NCBI GenBank assembly: GCA_023415055.1
Contig: JAEZLZ010000058.1
Coordinates: 62,001 to 126,000, forward strand
Source of the DNA: Bacillota bacterium
GTDB lineage: Bacteria; Bacillota; Clostridia; Lachnospirales; Lachnospiraceae
Reading direction: 5' to 3'
Length of the DNA: 64,000 nt
The notes under the pieces were generated by a model. The model did not search any database. It was given only the letters and a program-made list of their open reading frames with translations, and had not been told where the DNA came from. Position 1 is the stretch's first letter. Each line of letters starts with the position of its first letter. The position numbers and the translations under genes are program-made. Positions 35,235 through 44,781 of the stretch are shown in pieces.

Positions 35235-36251
35235 TTAGTTGAAACCATATATCTTTCGTATGATGTTGTATCCCAATTCGACCAGCTTCATTCCGAATTT
35301 GCCGGGAAGGTTCATCGATTGCCCAAGGATCTGAGAATGAATCCGGCGATACAGCCATTTATCATAATTCTTCAGATAGTCCCAAAGCTCCTGCTTTTTA
35401 TTCAGGCTCTCTTCGGTACCTTCCTTGATTAGGAATACACTACTGACAGCCATCATCATAGATAGATACTTAATCATATATTTCTGAAGCTTCTTGCTTT
35501 TTAGCAATTGTAAATCATGGGATTCAATCATAATCTTCGTTATGCGAAGCTGCTGGTCAATTCTCTTGATCATCACCTGCTCATTTACCGACTGATCCGA
35601 TCTGCCGATAAAATAACGATAAAGATTTACATCCATATAATATAAGGTTTTTACATACGGTAAGGGCTGATAAACAAAAATGTTATCCACATAGAAGGTA
35701 TGCTTCGGCAGACGAATTCCACTGCTCTTCAGTAGTTTTGTACGGTAGATTGTGGAGTGCATCAATATATTCTGGCTTTGTCTGAAATGCATCAGGTCAT
35801 TCCAGGTAAAAATACAGTTCTCCGGTAAAGCCCTGTGATAATTTATCACTTTTTTCTTTTTGGCATCTACCTTTTCATACACATAGTTTGCCAGGAACAA
35901 ATCCGGACTGTTGCCATCAGCAATCAGATTTTTAAGAACCTCCATCACCTGTGCTAACGCCTTTTCATTTACCCAGTCATCGCTGTCTACTACTTTAAAA
36001 TATAGACCGGTTGCATTGGCAAGTCCGGTATTTACCGCTTCGCCGTGTCCGCCGTTTTCTTGATAAATTACTTTGATTACACTGGGATATCTTGCTTGGT
36101 ATTCCTCAGCGATCTTCTGTGTTTCGTCTGTGGAGCCATCATTTACTATGATGATCTCCATTTCTTCTCCGCCGCTCAGCAGGGTGTCAATCGCATGGTG
36201 CATATAAGCTGCCGAGTTATAGCAGGGTATCGCTGCTGTTAATAGCTTCAT
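35235..36251 (-). CDS. Family 2 glycosyltransferase
   Basis: This 338-residue GT-A enzyme has the N-terminal nucleotide-sugar site (TAAIPCYNSAAYM, then IIIVNDGSTDET) and a metal-binding acidic cluster VVDSDDWV near residue 93. A C-terminal region of about 120 residues is helical and basic. It should transfer a sugar from a nucleotide donor to a surface polymer or lipid. No polysaccharide operon is nearby, so the acceptor is unknown. Confidence 0.9.
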   Translation of the reverse strand: MKLLTAAIPCYNSAAYMHHAIDTLLSGGEEMEIIIVNDGSTDETQKIAEEYQARYPSVIKVIYQENGGHGEAVNTGLANATGLYFKVVDSDDWVNEKALAQVMEVLKNLIADGNSPDLFLANYVYEKVDAKKKKVINYHRALPENCIFTWNDLMHFRQSQNILMHSTIYRTKLLKSSGIRLPKHTFYVDNIFVYQPLPYVKTLYYMDVNLYRYFIGRSDQSVNEQVMIKRIDQQLRITKIMIESHDLQLLKSKKLQKYMIKYLSMMMAVSSVFLIKEGTEESLNKKQELWDYLKNYDKWLYRRIHSQILGQSMNLPGKFGMKLVELGYNIIRKIYGFN

Positions 36252-36270
36252 GCCTCTTCCCTCTCCTTCC

Positions 36271-37389
36271 TTAGATCAGATTCTCAGGGTTTAAGCACTC
36301 CAATTCTTCTATTACAAAACGACCGTCTTTACGGATTAATACATCATCAAAATAGATCTCACCACCGCCATACTCCGGTGTCTGGATACATACAAGATCC
36401 CAATGAATAGCAGAATGGTTACCGTTCGGTGCTTCATCCTCATAGCAGTTGCCGGGTGTGAAGTGGAACGAACCCATTATCTTCTCATCAAACAGAGTAT
36501 CTTTCATCGGCTTCAGTACGTACGGGTTTACTCCAATTGCAAACTCACCGATGTAGCGAGCACCTTCATCGGTATCAAGTACATGATTGATACGTTCGGT
36601 ATCGTTTGCCGTAGCTTTTACTATCTTGCCGTTTTCAAAAGTAAAGGAGATGTTTTCATAAGTGTAACCTTGGAATACCGCAGGAGTATTGTAGGTTAAT
36701 GTTCCGTTTACTGACTCACGAACGGGAGCAGTGTAGACCTCACCATCGGGGATGTTGCGTTCTCCATCGCAGGGAACTGCGGGTATGTTCTTAATTGAGA
36801 AGCTTAAGTCCGTTCCGGGGCCGACGAGGCGAACTCGATCCGTACGATTCATTAAATCAACCAGGGGCTTCATGGATTCACCCATCTTAGCATAATCAAG
36901 ACAGCAAACATTAAAATAGAAATCCTCAAAGGCTTCTACACTAGTATTGGAAAGCTGAGCCATTGCAGCATTCGGATAACGGAGAACCACCCATCTGGTC
37001 TTAGGTACACGAATGTTATGATGTACCGGCGTCATATAATAAGTCTCATAGATCTTCATTTTCTCTGCAGGAACATCTGCCAGCTCGGATACATTATCCG
37101 TACCGCGAACGCCTACATAGCAATCCATCTGCTCCATCTCCGCACCATCGATGCGAGCCATGAGAGACATCTGCTCCTCGGTGCAATTTAACAGCATCTC
37201 TCTTTGCAGTCTTACATCGGTATAGTGAGGGAACGGTACGCCGCCTGCCTTATATACCTCCTTCACAAGCTGTCTTGCAAGGTCCTGTGTTGATGCGCCG
37301 ATATAGTGAATATATACTTTATCACCCGGTTTCACCTTCATTGAATAATTTACCAAATTACCTGCTAATACTTTAATTCTCTCATCCAT
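36271..37389 (-). CDS. Aminopeptidase, M29 family
   Basis: This 372-residue metallo-aminopeptidase belongs to the thermophilic/PepS-AmpS group. Recognisable segments include AGNLVNYSMKVKPGDKV at the N-terminus, the metal-ligand region EFAIGVNPYVLKPMKDTLFDEKI and the C-terminal GNHSAIHWDLVC motif. It releases N-terminal residues from peptides. The ATG follows AAGGAG. It lies 30 bases after the large anchored protein gene and may be co-transcribed. Confidence 0.92.
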   Translation of the reverse strand: MDERIKVLAGNLVNYSMKVKPGDKVYIHYIGASTQDLARQLVKEVYKAGGVPFPHYTDVRLQREMLLNCTEEQMSLMARIDGAEMEQMDCYVGVRGTDNVSELADVPAEKMKIYETYYMTPVHHNIRVPKTRWVVLRYPNAAMAQLSNTSVEAFEDFYFNVCCLDYAKMGESMKPLVDLMNRTDRVRLVGPGTDLSFSIKNIPAVPCDGERNIPDGEVYTAPVRESVNGTLTYNTPAVFQGYTYENISFTFENGKIVKATANDTERINHVLDTDEGARYIGEFAIGVNPYVLKPMKDTLFDEKIMGSFHFTPGNCYEDEAPNGNHSAIHWDLVCIQTPEYGGGEIYFDDVLIRKDGRFVIEELECLNPENLI

Positions 37390-37419
37390 ATTTTTGTCTC
37401 CTTGTATTTATATTAATAG

Positions 37420-39969
37420 TTATTGCTCTAAATAAGATAAAAATATATTGCCCGCTCTCGAAAACATCTCCGCACTATCTCCGATTCCAAGCTTCGTCGT
37501 CTTGTTTTCTGATGGGTCAATCACCATGATATTAAAGGCATCATAGCCATAGATTATCACGGCCTTGGTCACATCCGTCATGGCAATCACCGGTCTGCCC
37601 TTTGATATATAATACAGGGCATCATCCAAGGTGATACCGGTCAGACGGATCGGTGTTTTTTTGGAATACTTCTTGAGGACATCATAAGCGGAGCTATTCT
37701 TAACCGATAATTTGCCTACCGTCACATTCACCTTTTGATAAGCGAGTAACAGCTGCAAACATGTTTCTACCGAGTTGGCCGAGGTGGGATCCCAGCTCAT
37801 CGACTCAAACGGAACGATGGTACTCTTTGCCGTCTTTACGCCTCTTTCCCAGATCAGCTCCTGTTTATTGCTTAACACCACTCCGATACGGTCTCTGGCT
37901 ACATTGATCGCATCCGAAGAATTTACATAAGCAGCCTCAATTCCACCGGAGATATAAGGGTAATAATATAGCTGCTCCTGTGCGGCAATTGGAAGTCGTA
38001 TCGTAGGATCCTCCTCTATTATAGTACTCACCGCAATCTCTACCTTGGGAAGCTCCTTCATAGCAAACTCCTTCGGTAAAGACATATAGTACTCCGTTAA
38101 CGCCTGATCAGTAACTCTGGAGGACACTTTTGTCGGTTCCTCCTCCGACTTAACCTGATTCATAATATAGTCCTGATCCGTCAGTACATAGGCCAAGCGC
38201 CCATTTTCATTGATTTTCTGTACTCTGCGGAGCTCAACTATGTTATCTTTTACCTGCAGCCCTGATATATAATAACCTGATTTACTATAGCTTTTTAAGA
38301 TCTGTTTGTCAACCGAAGCAATCTCAACTGTACTTAACGGAGCCATGATACTACCATCCATCATGGAGGAAATGTCCTCTTTCGCAACATCTCCGTAAAT
38401 TAAATTGGAATCAATCACATCCATCAGTCGAAGTGTATGATTCGGTTTTGCATCAATTGCTTCGATACCTCCGGTTTCCAGGTTCATGATTTTTATACTT
38501 TGGTTAACCTTCGGATCCGAATTCTCCTGCCAAGCCGCATAGTTTAGAGTCTTTAGAAGCACCACCTGGTCGCTTGCCACATGATTCGCCACCTCAGAAA
38601 GTTCTCTTGTTATCAGATTATAGGAATAAATATTATTATATGCATGGAAGTAAAATACATCCATAGAATTTACATAGGAGAGCTCTCCAAGATTCTCCTT
38701 CAATGTCTGAAAAGGCTCTTCCACCGGTATATATACCAGCTCTTCAATGCGATTCTCGGCACGAATGAATCGATATAGGATGATTGCAACCCTGCCCTCA
38801 TATTGTCCGCGATTCATATATCCGTAAACGATAAAATTCAGATTACCCTCTGCATCCATGCTGAGCATATGAATCTTATGTTGATCATAGAGTTCCCTTA
38901 GGTAATCGGTGTTATCCTGCCGGAAGGAAAATACTTTTGTGATAATATTATTCTCCAGATCATAAAACCATAGTTCATTATTTCTTACGAATGCTAACTT
39001 CCTCTGATCCACTGAAGTAATAGACTCAACATCACGATCCATGGTAATTCCCAACTTCAGCTCATTTTTTTGAATACTTGCCCGATTGATATCAAACAAT
39101 GCTTCCATGCGACGTTCATAATTAAGAAGATACATCCTGTCTGTGGAGTAACGAACCCGGTAAAATTCTGTAACCTGATACCGTTCCTTCGCTCCGGCAA
39201 CCTCTGCTTCTATATAGTATTTCAACTCGACCGATGCAGTATCTGCATAGATTTCCAGTACAGTAGGAATCACCTCGGTTAATACAGCCGGCTTTAGATT
39301 GCCCCAGCTGATCAATTCAAAGCTGGAATTAATATTTACATAGGCCAGTGTAGAACTATCTGCTGTGCTTATTGGCTCCAGATAACCGGTTATACTTTCT
39401 GCCTTTGCCTTATCCATGATCGCATTATGAAAGTTCATGATAAAGTCCAGTTTTTCCTTCAGATATGCATTATCATAAATCTTAATACGCTGGTAATAAT
39501 ACATCTTCTCGCTTTTACTGGAAATCAATGTTATCTTAACTGCATATTCCTTCTCCATGGATAGGTCGGCCTTTAGCTTAATCCTGGCTGTCTTCTGCGT
39601 TCCGTCTTCCTCGAATACACTGACGGAATCCGTCTCAATCAGGGTGTTGCCAACAAACTCTCTGACCTCATAATTTAATTTTTTTATATCATAGGCTTCC
39701 TCATTGATCACTACCTCAAAGGTTTTGTTCGGATCCAAAACAGTAACCGACTCTCTAAGCTTATTCGCAGCCAGATTCGTACTATAACCATGAAGCAAAT
39801 TAATCTTATTGTCACCTGCTTTTATGGTTATCAACGGGAATGTGGCGTCCTCCATCACCGTGGTGTTATTAACATCGAAAACAACCACTTTAATATCACC
39901 GCTGAAGTAATAAAGTGCACCAATAAAAATCGCTATTAATATAATGATTCGATAAATATATTTTAACAC
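37420..39969 (-). CDS. Large membrane-anchored protein with degenerate C39-like domain
   Basis: This 849-residue protein has an N-terminal signal-anchor helix (about 4-22). A long beta-rich region follows (about 300-560), with repeated short blocks that look like a propeller or WD-type surface domain. The C-terminal ~115 residues resemble a C39-like peptidase fold: Cys737 in VETCLQLLLAY, then GRPVIAMT, then GYD and DP at 819. The usual His before the GYD strand is Lys802, so the domain may be inactive. The start is GTG at 39969 behind GGAGG. Confidence 0.6.
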   Translation of the reverse strand: MLKYIYRIIILIAIFIGALYYFSGDIKVVVFDVNNTTVMEDATFPLITIKAGDNKINLLHGYSTNLAANKLRESVTVLDPNKTFEVVINEEAYDIKKLNYEVREFVGNTLIETDSVSVFEEDGTQKTARIKLKADLSMEKEYAVKITLISSKSEKMYYYQRIKIYDNAYLKEKLDFIMNFHNAIMDKAKAESITGYLEPISTADSSTLAYVNINSSFELISWGNLKPAVLTEVIPTVLEIYADTASVELKYYIEAEVAGAKERYQVTEFYRVRYSTDRMYLLNYERRMEALFDINRASIQKNELKLGITMDRDVESITSVDQRKLAFVRNNELWFYDLENNIITKVFSFRQDNTDYLRELYDQHKIHMLSMDAEGNLNFIVYGYMNRGQYEGRVAIILYRFIRAENRIEELVYIPVEEPFQTLKENLGELSYVNSMDVFYFHAYNNIYSYNLITRELSEVANHVASDQVVLLKTLNYAAWQENSDPKVNQSIKIMNLETGGIEAIDAKPNHTLRLMDVIDSNLIYGDVAKEDISSMMDGSIMAPLSTVEIASVDKQILKSYSKSGYYISGLQVKDNIVELRRVQKINENGRLAYVLTDQDYIMNQVKSEEEPTKVSSRVTDQALTEYYMSLPKEFAMKELPKVEIAVSTIIEEDPTIRLPIAAQEQLYYYPYISGGIEAAYVNSSDAINVARDRIGVVLSNKQELIWERGVKTAKSTIVPFESMSWDPTSANSVETCLQLLLAYQKVNVTVGKLSVKNSSAYDVLKKYSKKTPIRLTGITLDDALYYISKGRPVIAMTDVTKAVIIYGYDAFNIMVIDPSENKTTKLGIGDSAEMFSRAGNIFLSYLEQ

Positions 39970-39983
39970 CGTAAACCTCCAGA

Positions 39984-41213
39984 TTATCGTCTTTCTTCTA
40001 AGGTGTCCTCCCGAAATAGGCGAAGCAGACAAGGATCAGCCGAAAGAAAATCCATACATTCCATCAGCTTATCCGAAGGCGATTTCTCCTCCTTTGTCGT
40101 CTTCGTTCTCTTTACGGCACGGATCAGAATATTCTTCGGAGTATGCTCCATGTCAATAAATTCCAATAGCTGCACCTTGTATCCCCTTGTCTCAAGCAGC
40201 TCTGCCCGGAGAGCATCTGTGATCAACGCTGCCATTCGCTCCCTGATAATACCGTATTTCAGTATCGGCTTCAGAATATCGCTTTCGATCTGTTTATTCA
40301 ACTCATGCTGGCAACAGGGTACAGAAAGAATCACCTGAGCGCCCCAACTCACCGCTTTATACAGCGCATAATCGGTTGCTGTATCACAAGCATGCAGGGT
40401 TACCACCATATCGACAGAGTTACTGCCGTCGTAGGAAGCAATATCCCCCTCCAAAAAAGTTAATTTTTCATAGCCGTACTTTTTACTAAGTTCATTGCAA
40501 TGCTTTATTACCTCTGATTTTAGATCCAGACCGATGATATTGATCTGATAGCCCTTTAATATTCTCATATAATAATATAAAGCAAAAGTAAGATAGGATT
40601 TACCACAGCCAAAATCCAATATGGTAAGCTCCTTCTCATGATTTAAAAACGGTAATACATCCTCAATGTATTCAAGAAACCGATTGATTTGGCGAAATTT
40701 ATCCATCTTCGTCTTTATAACCCTGCCCTCAGCTGTCATAACCCCGAGATCAATTAAGAAAGGAAGTGGAAGCCCCTCCTCGAGAATATAATTCTTTGCC
40801 TTGTTGTGAAGGAGCTTATTCCTGTCCTCCATAGCAGTTGTATTTCCCACGATATCACTGTCCTCTTTATTACCTTGATCTGATACCTTTGACAGCCTAT
40901 AATTCACCGTAGCTTTTCCTTTTTTACTAATTAGAATCGTAGCCTTCCCTTGCTTTGTAGTTATCTCTGCCTGACGAAATAGCTCTGAAAACCAATCTGG
41001 AAGCTTCGCTATCAATTCTTCCTTATTGTAATTGGTATGAAAAACCTGTTGTCCAATATATTCTGAAGCTTGAAAGAACAGCTCCTTCTTAAGCATTATT
41101 GGACGTATCTTTACCTTGGTGATCCGATTCTTATCAATAGAATTACTGATTACCGCCTGAATTAAATCTATATTAATTGTATCTTCAAATACCTTATTGA
41201 TTGCTATATCCAT
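39984..41213 (-). CDS. SAM-dependent methyltransferase (Methyltransf_32-like)
   Basis: This 409-residue protein has a C-terminal Rossmann methyltransferase domain. Motif I is TILDFGCGKSYLTFAL, and later VVTLHACDTATDYAL and LSVPCCQHELNK give the Methyltransf_32-type signature seen in RRNAD1/METTL25-like proteins. The N-terminal ~150 residues are unrelated to anything I recognise. The target, protein or RNA, is unknown. It ends 14 bases before the large anchored protein. Confidence 0.82.
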   Translation of the reverse strand: MDIAINKVFEDTINIDLIQAVISNSIDKNRITKVKIRPIMLKKELFFQASEYIGQQVFHTNYNKEELIAKLPDWFSELFRQAEITTKQGKATILISKKGKATVNYRLSKVSDQGNKEDSDIVGNTTAMEDRNKLLHNKAKNYILEEGLPLPFLIDLGVMTAEGRVIKTKMDKFRQINRFLEYIEDVLPFLNHEKELTILDFGCGKSYLTFALYYYMRILKGYQINIIGLDLKSEVIKHCNELSKKYGYEKLTFLEGDIASYDGSNSVDMVVTLHACDTATDYALYKAVSWGAQVILSVPCCQHELNKQIESDILKPILKYGIIRERMAALITDALRAELLETRGYKVQLLEFIDMEHTPKNILIRAVKRTKTTKEEKSPSDKLMECMDFLSADPCLLRLFREDTLEERR

Positions 41214-41353
41214 CGCACATCATCCATTCTAATAAATCTTAATTAAGGAATCTTTAGGAAATCATTTGTCCTAATCTATTTTAATGTCTTTTTCCGGATA
41301 GTACAACTTAATTATTATAAATTTTATCTTAATATTGCAAGCTGTTGAATCTC

Positions 41354-41380
41354 ACAAACATCCTATGAGTGCATATATTG
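41354..41380 (+). promoter_or_regulatory. Possible sigma-K-like promoter
   Basis: An AC dinucleotide at 41354-41355 and CATATATTG at 41372-41380 are 16 bases apart. This resembles the mother-cell consensus (AC, 16-17 bases, CATAnnnTA) with one mismatch. It lies about 28 bases before the gene at 41408. The match is short. Confidence 0.3.
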
Positions 41381-41407
41381 GTAATAAAAAAGCTTAGGAG
41401 CACTTAT

Positions 41408-42679
41408 ATGTCATATAACGTTGGCAGAAGCAGCGGCACCGATCGTAAATACCGTGTGCCCAATTATAGTGTTACAAATCAGACCCTTACTGGCTCAGGA
41501 AGTAATACCCAACCTACTCCTGGTATGGTCGCTCCACCCTTCACAGGGGGATCAGCAGGAAGTCCCAGTCAAATGAATCCGACTACACCGCCACCTGCGC
41601 AAGGAGCGTCTCCAAATACTTCTACAATGCCGGGAAGAGGTACAACTTCCCCTTCCACCACCACTCCAACGACCCCGGGTAGCGGAACAACTCCCCAGAT
41701 TATTCCCAGTCCTGTCACCACGCCTAGAATTACTCCAAGTACGGGTACAAGAACAAATCCAAGTACCGGTACGGTAGCAAGTCCAACCACGGGTACGACT
41801 CCGACTCCCGGCATGGGTACTGGTACAGCACCTATGAGACCCGGCACCGGTACGACTCCGACTCCCGGCATGGGCACTACACCAAGTCATACGCCATATA
41901 TTTATGGAACGACACCCGAGACTCCCTCGACTCCTCCAGCAAGCGGCTCCGGTGAACCCACAACGAAGCCTCCGGTTAATCCGCAGAGCATGAATCCCTC
42001 CGGAGCAATGATGACGCCTGGTTCAAATAGTGTCGCTCCTCAGGCACCAGCTATTGTATCTACTCCGATGGAAGGTGCTCCTCAAGCTCCCATCACTACA
42101 TCGCCGACCACCGGCACCATGCCGGCTCCCCAAGGCTGGGTGCCTTCCGGTATGCAACCCAGTGGTCCTCAGGAAGTACCTTATTACATGAACCCTGTAA
42201 TTCCCAATGTCTCTGGCGCTATGCCATATATGAACTATCCTCCATATCAGGGTATACCGAATATGTACCTTCCGAATTCCAACACCTATAATGTACCCAT
42301 GGGTATTCCTTTATTCCCGCTTTATGGGTATGACAATAGTGCCGATCTTGATCGTGATGTGGAATACATGAAGCAGTTATATCCAAAGACGGCAAGAATC
42401 ATTCAGAAGGAAATCGATAATGAATGCGATAAGATGGAATACGACGGAAGCATGATGTTTGATGAGTATCCGGACAGAGAACATCTTGATAAGTTGATTG
42501 ACCATATCTATGATCGGATCAAACAAATGGAAGAAGAGCCGCAGGTTGAGATGAACAGTCTATATTTCTATCCTCCAAGGAGAAATACAAACTATCTGCG
42601 CGACATTGTTTCTCTTCTGCTTTTGTCGGAGATTTTCAACAGAAGAAGACGCTACCGCAGCAGAAGACGTTGGTTTTAA
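41408..42679 (+). CDS. Pro/Thr-rich repeat protein with conserved acidic C-terminal domain
   Basis: This 423-residue protein has three parts. Residues about 20-280 are low-complexity Pro, Thr and Gly, with internal repeats such as GTTPTPGMGT. A conserved-looking globular part follows (residues about 318-375, with LYPKTARIIQKEIDNECD and a MMFDEYPDRE motif). The C-terminus is strongly basic (RRRRYRSRRRWF). The composition is typical of surface or spore-coat proteins. The start is ATG at 41408, with TAGGAG seven bases upstream. The long minus-strand frames opposite are shadows of the repeats. Confidence 0.72.
   Translation: MSYNVGRSSGTDRKYRVPNYSVTNQTLTGSGSNTQPTPGMVAPPFTGGSAGSPSQMNPTTPPPAQGASPNTSTMPGRGTTSPSTTTPTTPGSGTTPQIIPSPVTTPRITPSTGTRTNPSTGTVASPTTGTTPTPGMGTGTAPMRPGTGTTPTPGMGTTPSHTPYIYGTTPETPSTPPASGSGEPTTKPPVNPQSMNPSGAMMTPGSNSVAPQAPAIVSTPMEGAPQAPITTSPTTGTMPAPQGWVPSGMQPSGPQEVPYYMNPVIPNVSGAMPYMNYPPYQGIPNMYLPNSNTYNVPMGIPLFPLYGYDNSADLDRDVEYMKQLYPKTARIIQKEIDNECDKMEYDGSMMFDEYPDREHLDKLIDHIYDRIKQMEEEPQVEMNSLYFYPPRRNTNYLRDIVSLLLLSEIFNRRRRYRSRRRWF
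41797..41878 (+). repeat. Internal coding repeat (GTTPTPGMG)
   Basis: Two near-identical 26-28-base copies encode the same peptide, at 41797-41824 and 41850-41877, inside the Pro/Thr-rich gene. They sit in a run of less exact repeats from about 41620 to 41890. Such tracts are prone to length change by slippage. Confidence 0.7.
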
Positions 42680-42754
42680 TACTTTAGGCCTTTAAGATAT
42701 TCCATAAGGCTATTGCAAAATATGTAAACCATCGGAAGGGTGATGGATGGACCT

Positions 42755-42808
42755 CCTGCTTTGTATGCTAAAAATCGAACATCTTTCGATTTTAGCAAAC
42801 AAAGCAGG
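42755..42808. repeat. Long imperfect palindrome after the Pro/Thr-rich gene
   Basis: CCTGCTTTGT pairs with ACAAAGCAGG, and inside it a TGCTAAAAATCGAA-type arm pairs with TTTCGATTTTAGCA, leaving a loop of about four bases. The stem is about 24 bp with one bulge. No U-tract follows. It starts 76 bases after the stop at 42679, and the rest of the 212-base gap is plain. Confidence 0.6.
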
Positions 42809-42891
42809 AAAATATCCAGTATTCTGTGTGAAAAGAGAGCTTATTCATCTTCCTTCAAAAGTATAATCCTTTTGCAAAAGACTTCTATTTT

Positions 42892-43704
42892 TTACCAATT
42901 ATCACTTAATATTGGTGTTGCAAGAATTATCTTAGTTTTATTCGTTACTTCATTATAGGATATTGCTATTTGAATATTGATCTTATTATCCATGCTTGTG
43001 ACATATTCCTTAAGCATTCCGGTATAGGCATAGACTGTGTACATATCGCCTTCATCATATTCCAGTGCTATTTCACCTTGAAGCTCATCGACTAAAAGCT
43101 GCGCAATCTCATGTTTTTGCTCAGAAGTCAGATCCCCATCCTGATTCCCTTCATATTTTAAAGTGACTTGCATGTCCGTTACCATCAGTTCATCAAAGGC
43201 CTTCTCAAGTACGCTCTTATACTGATCAATTCCGGCAATCCCCTCCTGTATCGAGAGTCGGACGATGATATAATTATTCATGACTGAAAGCTCGTTCTCA
43301 TCTTCCTGGACGCTGATCACTTTGATTTCAGATGTGGCTTTTTTCGCTCTTTTATAGTAATAATATTCGCTTCGATCTCCTTCTTCCCATACTGATATCT
43401 CCTTATCAATAGTCAAGCCCATCTTTGCTGCCAGATCGCAGATCAAGGTTTTCTTCTCTTCATCACTTAATGTACCGGAACGGTATTGTGCTGCAATTTC
43501 GATACTGCTCTGCCTCTCATCGGTATTTGTCTTCACAAATGCTTCTGTAATTTTTACTTCCTCACGAAAAACACGATTGACAAACATCTGGGTGGCTACT
43601 GCAATCCATAATACCATTGCGATATATAGGGTGATCTTGGTACGCCGTGAAGATAATGTATTTTTTAAGGTCTTTGCCGTATTGCTCCAATCTATATTTT
43701 TCAT
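42892..43704 (-). CDS. YwmB-like protein
   Basis: This 270-residue protein is of the YwmB/DUF1779 group, named for a TATA-binding-like fold but not known to bind DNA. It has one transmembrane helix near residues 27-43 followed by an extracellular domain. The C-terminal INIQIAISYNEVTNKTKIIL strand pair is typical. The start is ATG at 43704, with GGAGG eight bases upstream. The function is unknown. Confidence 0.78.
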   Translation of the reverse strand: MKNIDWSNTAKTLKNTLSSRRTKITLYIAMVLWIAVATQMFVNRVFREEVKITEAFVKTNTDERQSSIEIAAQYRSGTLSDEEKKTLICDLAAKMGLTIDKEISVWEEGDRSEYYYYKRAKKATSEIKVISVQEDENELSVMNNYIIVRLSIQEGIAGIDQYKSVLEKAFDELMVTDMQVTLKYEGNQDGDLTSEQKHEIAQLLVDELQGEIALEYDEGDMYTVYAYTGMLKEYVTSMDNKINIQIAISYNEVTNKTKIILATPILSDNW

Positions 43705-43851
43705 TGAATCAACCTCCAATTTTGGCTATCTTCCATTTCATCAAGAAGTTTACCCCAAATTTACAGGTTTATGCGATTCTGCTGTACCTATTCTGTTTTT
43801 CATGATATAATTGGTAAAAATTATACACTTGTACCAGGGAGGAAATTTACC

Positions 43852-44334
43852 ATGGATAAGCCTATGCTGTATCGAAGACGTTTTATTCCGGAGGAACTGA
43901 TTCATCTTAAGGATGATGTTATCCTGGTTGCAGAATCGAATCTGATCATCACTGCCTGGAAAACCCTGCACCCCCGTAAAGATATTTCCAGAGGAGTCTC
44001 TGCCTTCTATCTGGATAAAGGCTTTAAGATCAGCAAAGTATTCAACAAAGAGGATCAGCTTGTCTACTGGTACTGTGATATCATACAGGTCAAAAAGGAT
44101 GTCGAAAAAAACACCGTCATCATCGAGGATCTGTTGATTGATCTCATCCTCTATGAAGACGGTGGTGTGCGTATTATGGATCTAAATGAACTTGCCGATG
44201 CTCTGGAGCGCAGACTAATCACCCAGGAGGAAGCAACCTACGCACTAAGAACCGCAAATTCTCTTCTTCAAATCATATATTCCGGGCAATTTCACACCTT
44301 ACAGGATCCGGTGAATCAGGTAGAAGCTCTTTAA
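43852..44334 (+). CDS. DUF402 family protein
   Basis: This 160-residue protein has a DUF402/FomD-type barrel (the SAFYLDKGFKI segment, then VYWYCDIIQVKKD). It is followed by a helical C-terminus (LNELADALERRLITQEE). Related proteins hydrolyse nucleoside di- or triphosphates (Ntdp) or nucleotide-linked phosphonates, but substrate residues cannot be judged here. GGGAGGAA precedes the ATG at 43852. It is divergent from ywmB and abuts rpiB tail to tail with no gap. Confidence 0.82.
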   Translation: MDKPMLYRRRFIPEELIHLKDDVILVAESNLIITAWKTLHPRKDISRGVSAFYLDKGFKISKVFNKEDQLVYWYCDIIQVKKDVEKNTVIIEDLLIDLILYEDGGVRIMDLNELADALERRLITQEEATYALRTANSLLQIIYSGQFHTLQDPVNQVEAL

Positions 44335-44766
44335 TTAATCCTCTTCGAGCATATGGATCCTTTTGATATGCCTCTCCTCATTGGAGAATTCAGTATCTAA
44401 AAAGGTCTCCACAATCTTAAGAGCATGACCTACGCCCACGACTCTGGCACCAAGTGCAAGAACATTCGCATCATTGTGGAGTCGGGTTGCTTCTGCACTA
44501 AAGCAATCATGGCAAAGTGCAGCACGTATTCCTTTCATCTTATTCGCAGCAATCGAGATCCCGATACCTGTACCACAGATCAGGATTCCTTTCTCACATT
44601 CCTTTTTCTGAATCGCTCTGCCAACTGCCTTTGCATAGTCAGGATAGTTGCTGGACGTCACATCACCACAACCAAAATCCTTATATTCCAGCCCTCTCTG
44701 ATCTAAATATTCCATAATTGCTTTCTTCAAGGCATATCCGGTATGATCATTTCCAAGTGCTATCAT
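44335..44766 (-). CDS. rpiB: Ribose-5-phosphate isomerase B
   Basis: This 143-residue RpiB/LacAB-family enzyme interconverts ribose-5-phosphate and ribulose-5-phosphate in the pentose phosphate pathway. The N-terminus IALGNDHTGY and the catalytic Cys in LICGTGIGISIAANK are present. It follows ywlE and sua5, the same cluster as ywlC-ywlE-ywlF in Bacillus. Confidence 0.96.
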   Translation of the reverse strand: MIALGNDHTGYALKKAIMEYLDQRGLEYKDFGCGDVTSSNYPDYAKAVGRAIQKKECEKGILICGTGIGISIAANKMKGIRAALCHDCFSAEATRLHNDANVLALGARVVGVGHALKIVETFLDTEFSNEERHIKRIHMLEED

Positions 44767-44781
44767 GATAAATCCTCCATT

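Noticed and set aside
41552..41890. Two minus-strand frames of 102-112 residues
   Set aside because: They mirror the Pro/Thr repeats of the plus-strand gene, are low in complexity, and have no ribosome binding site.
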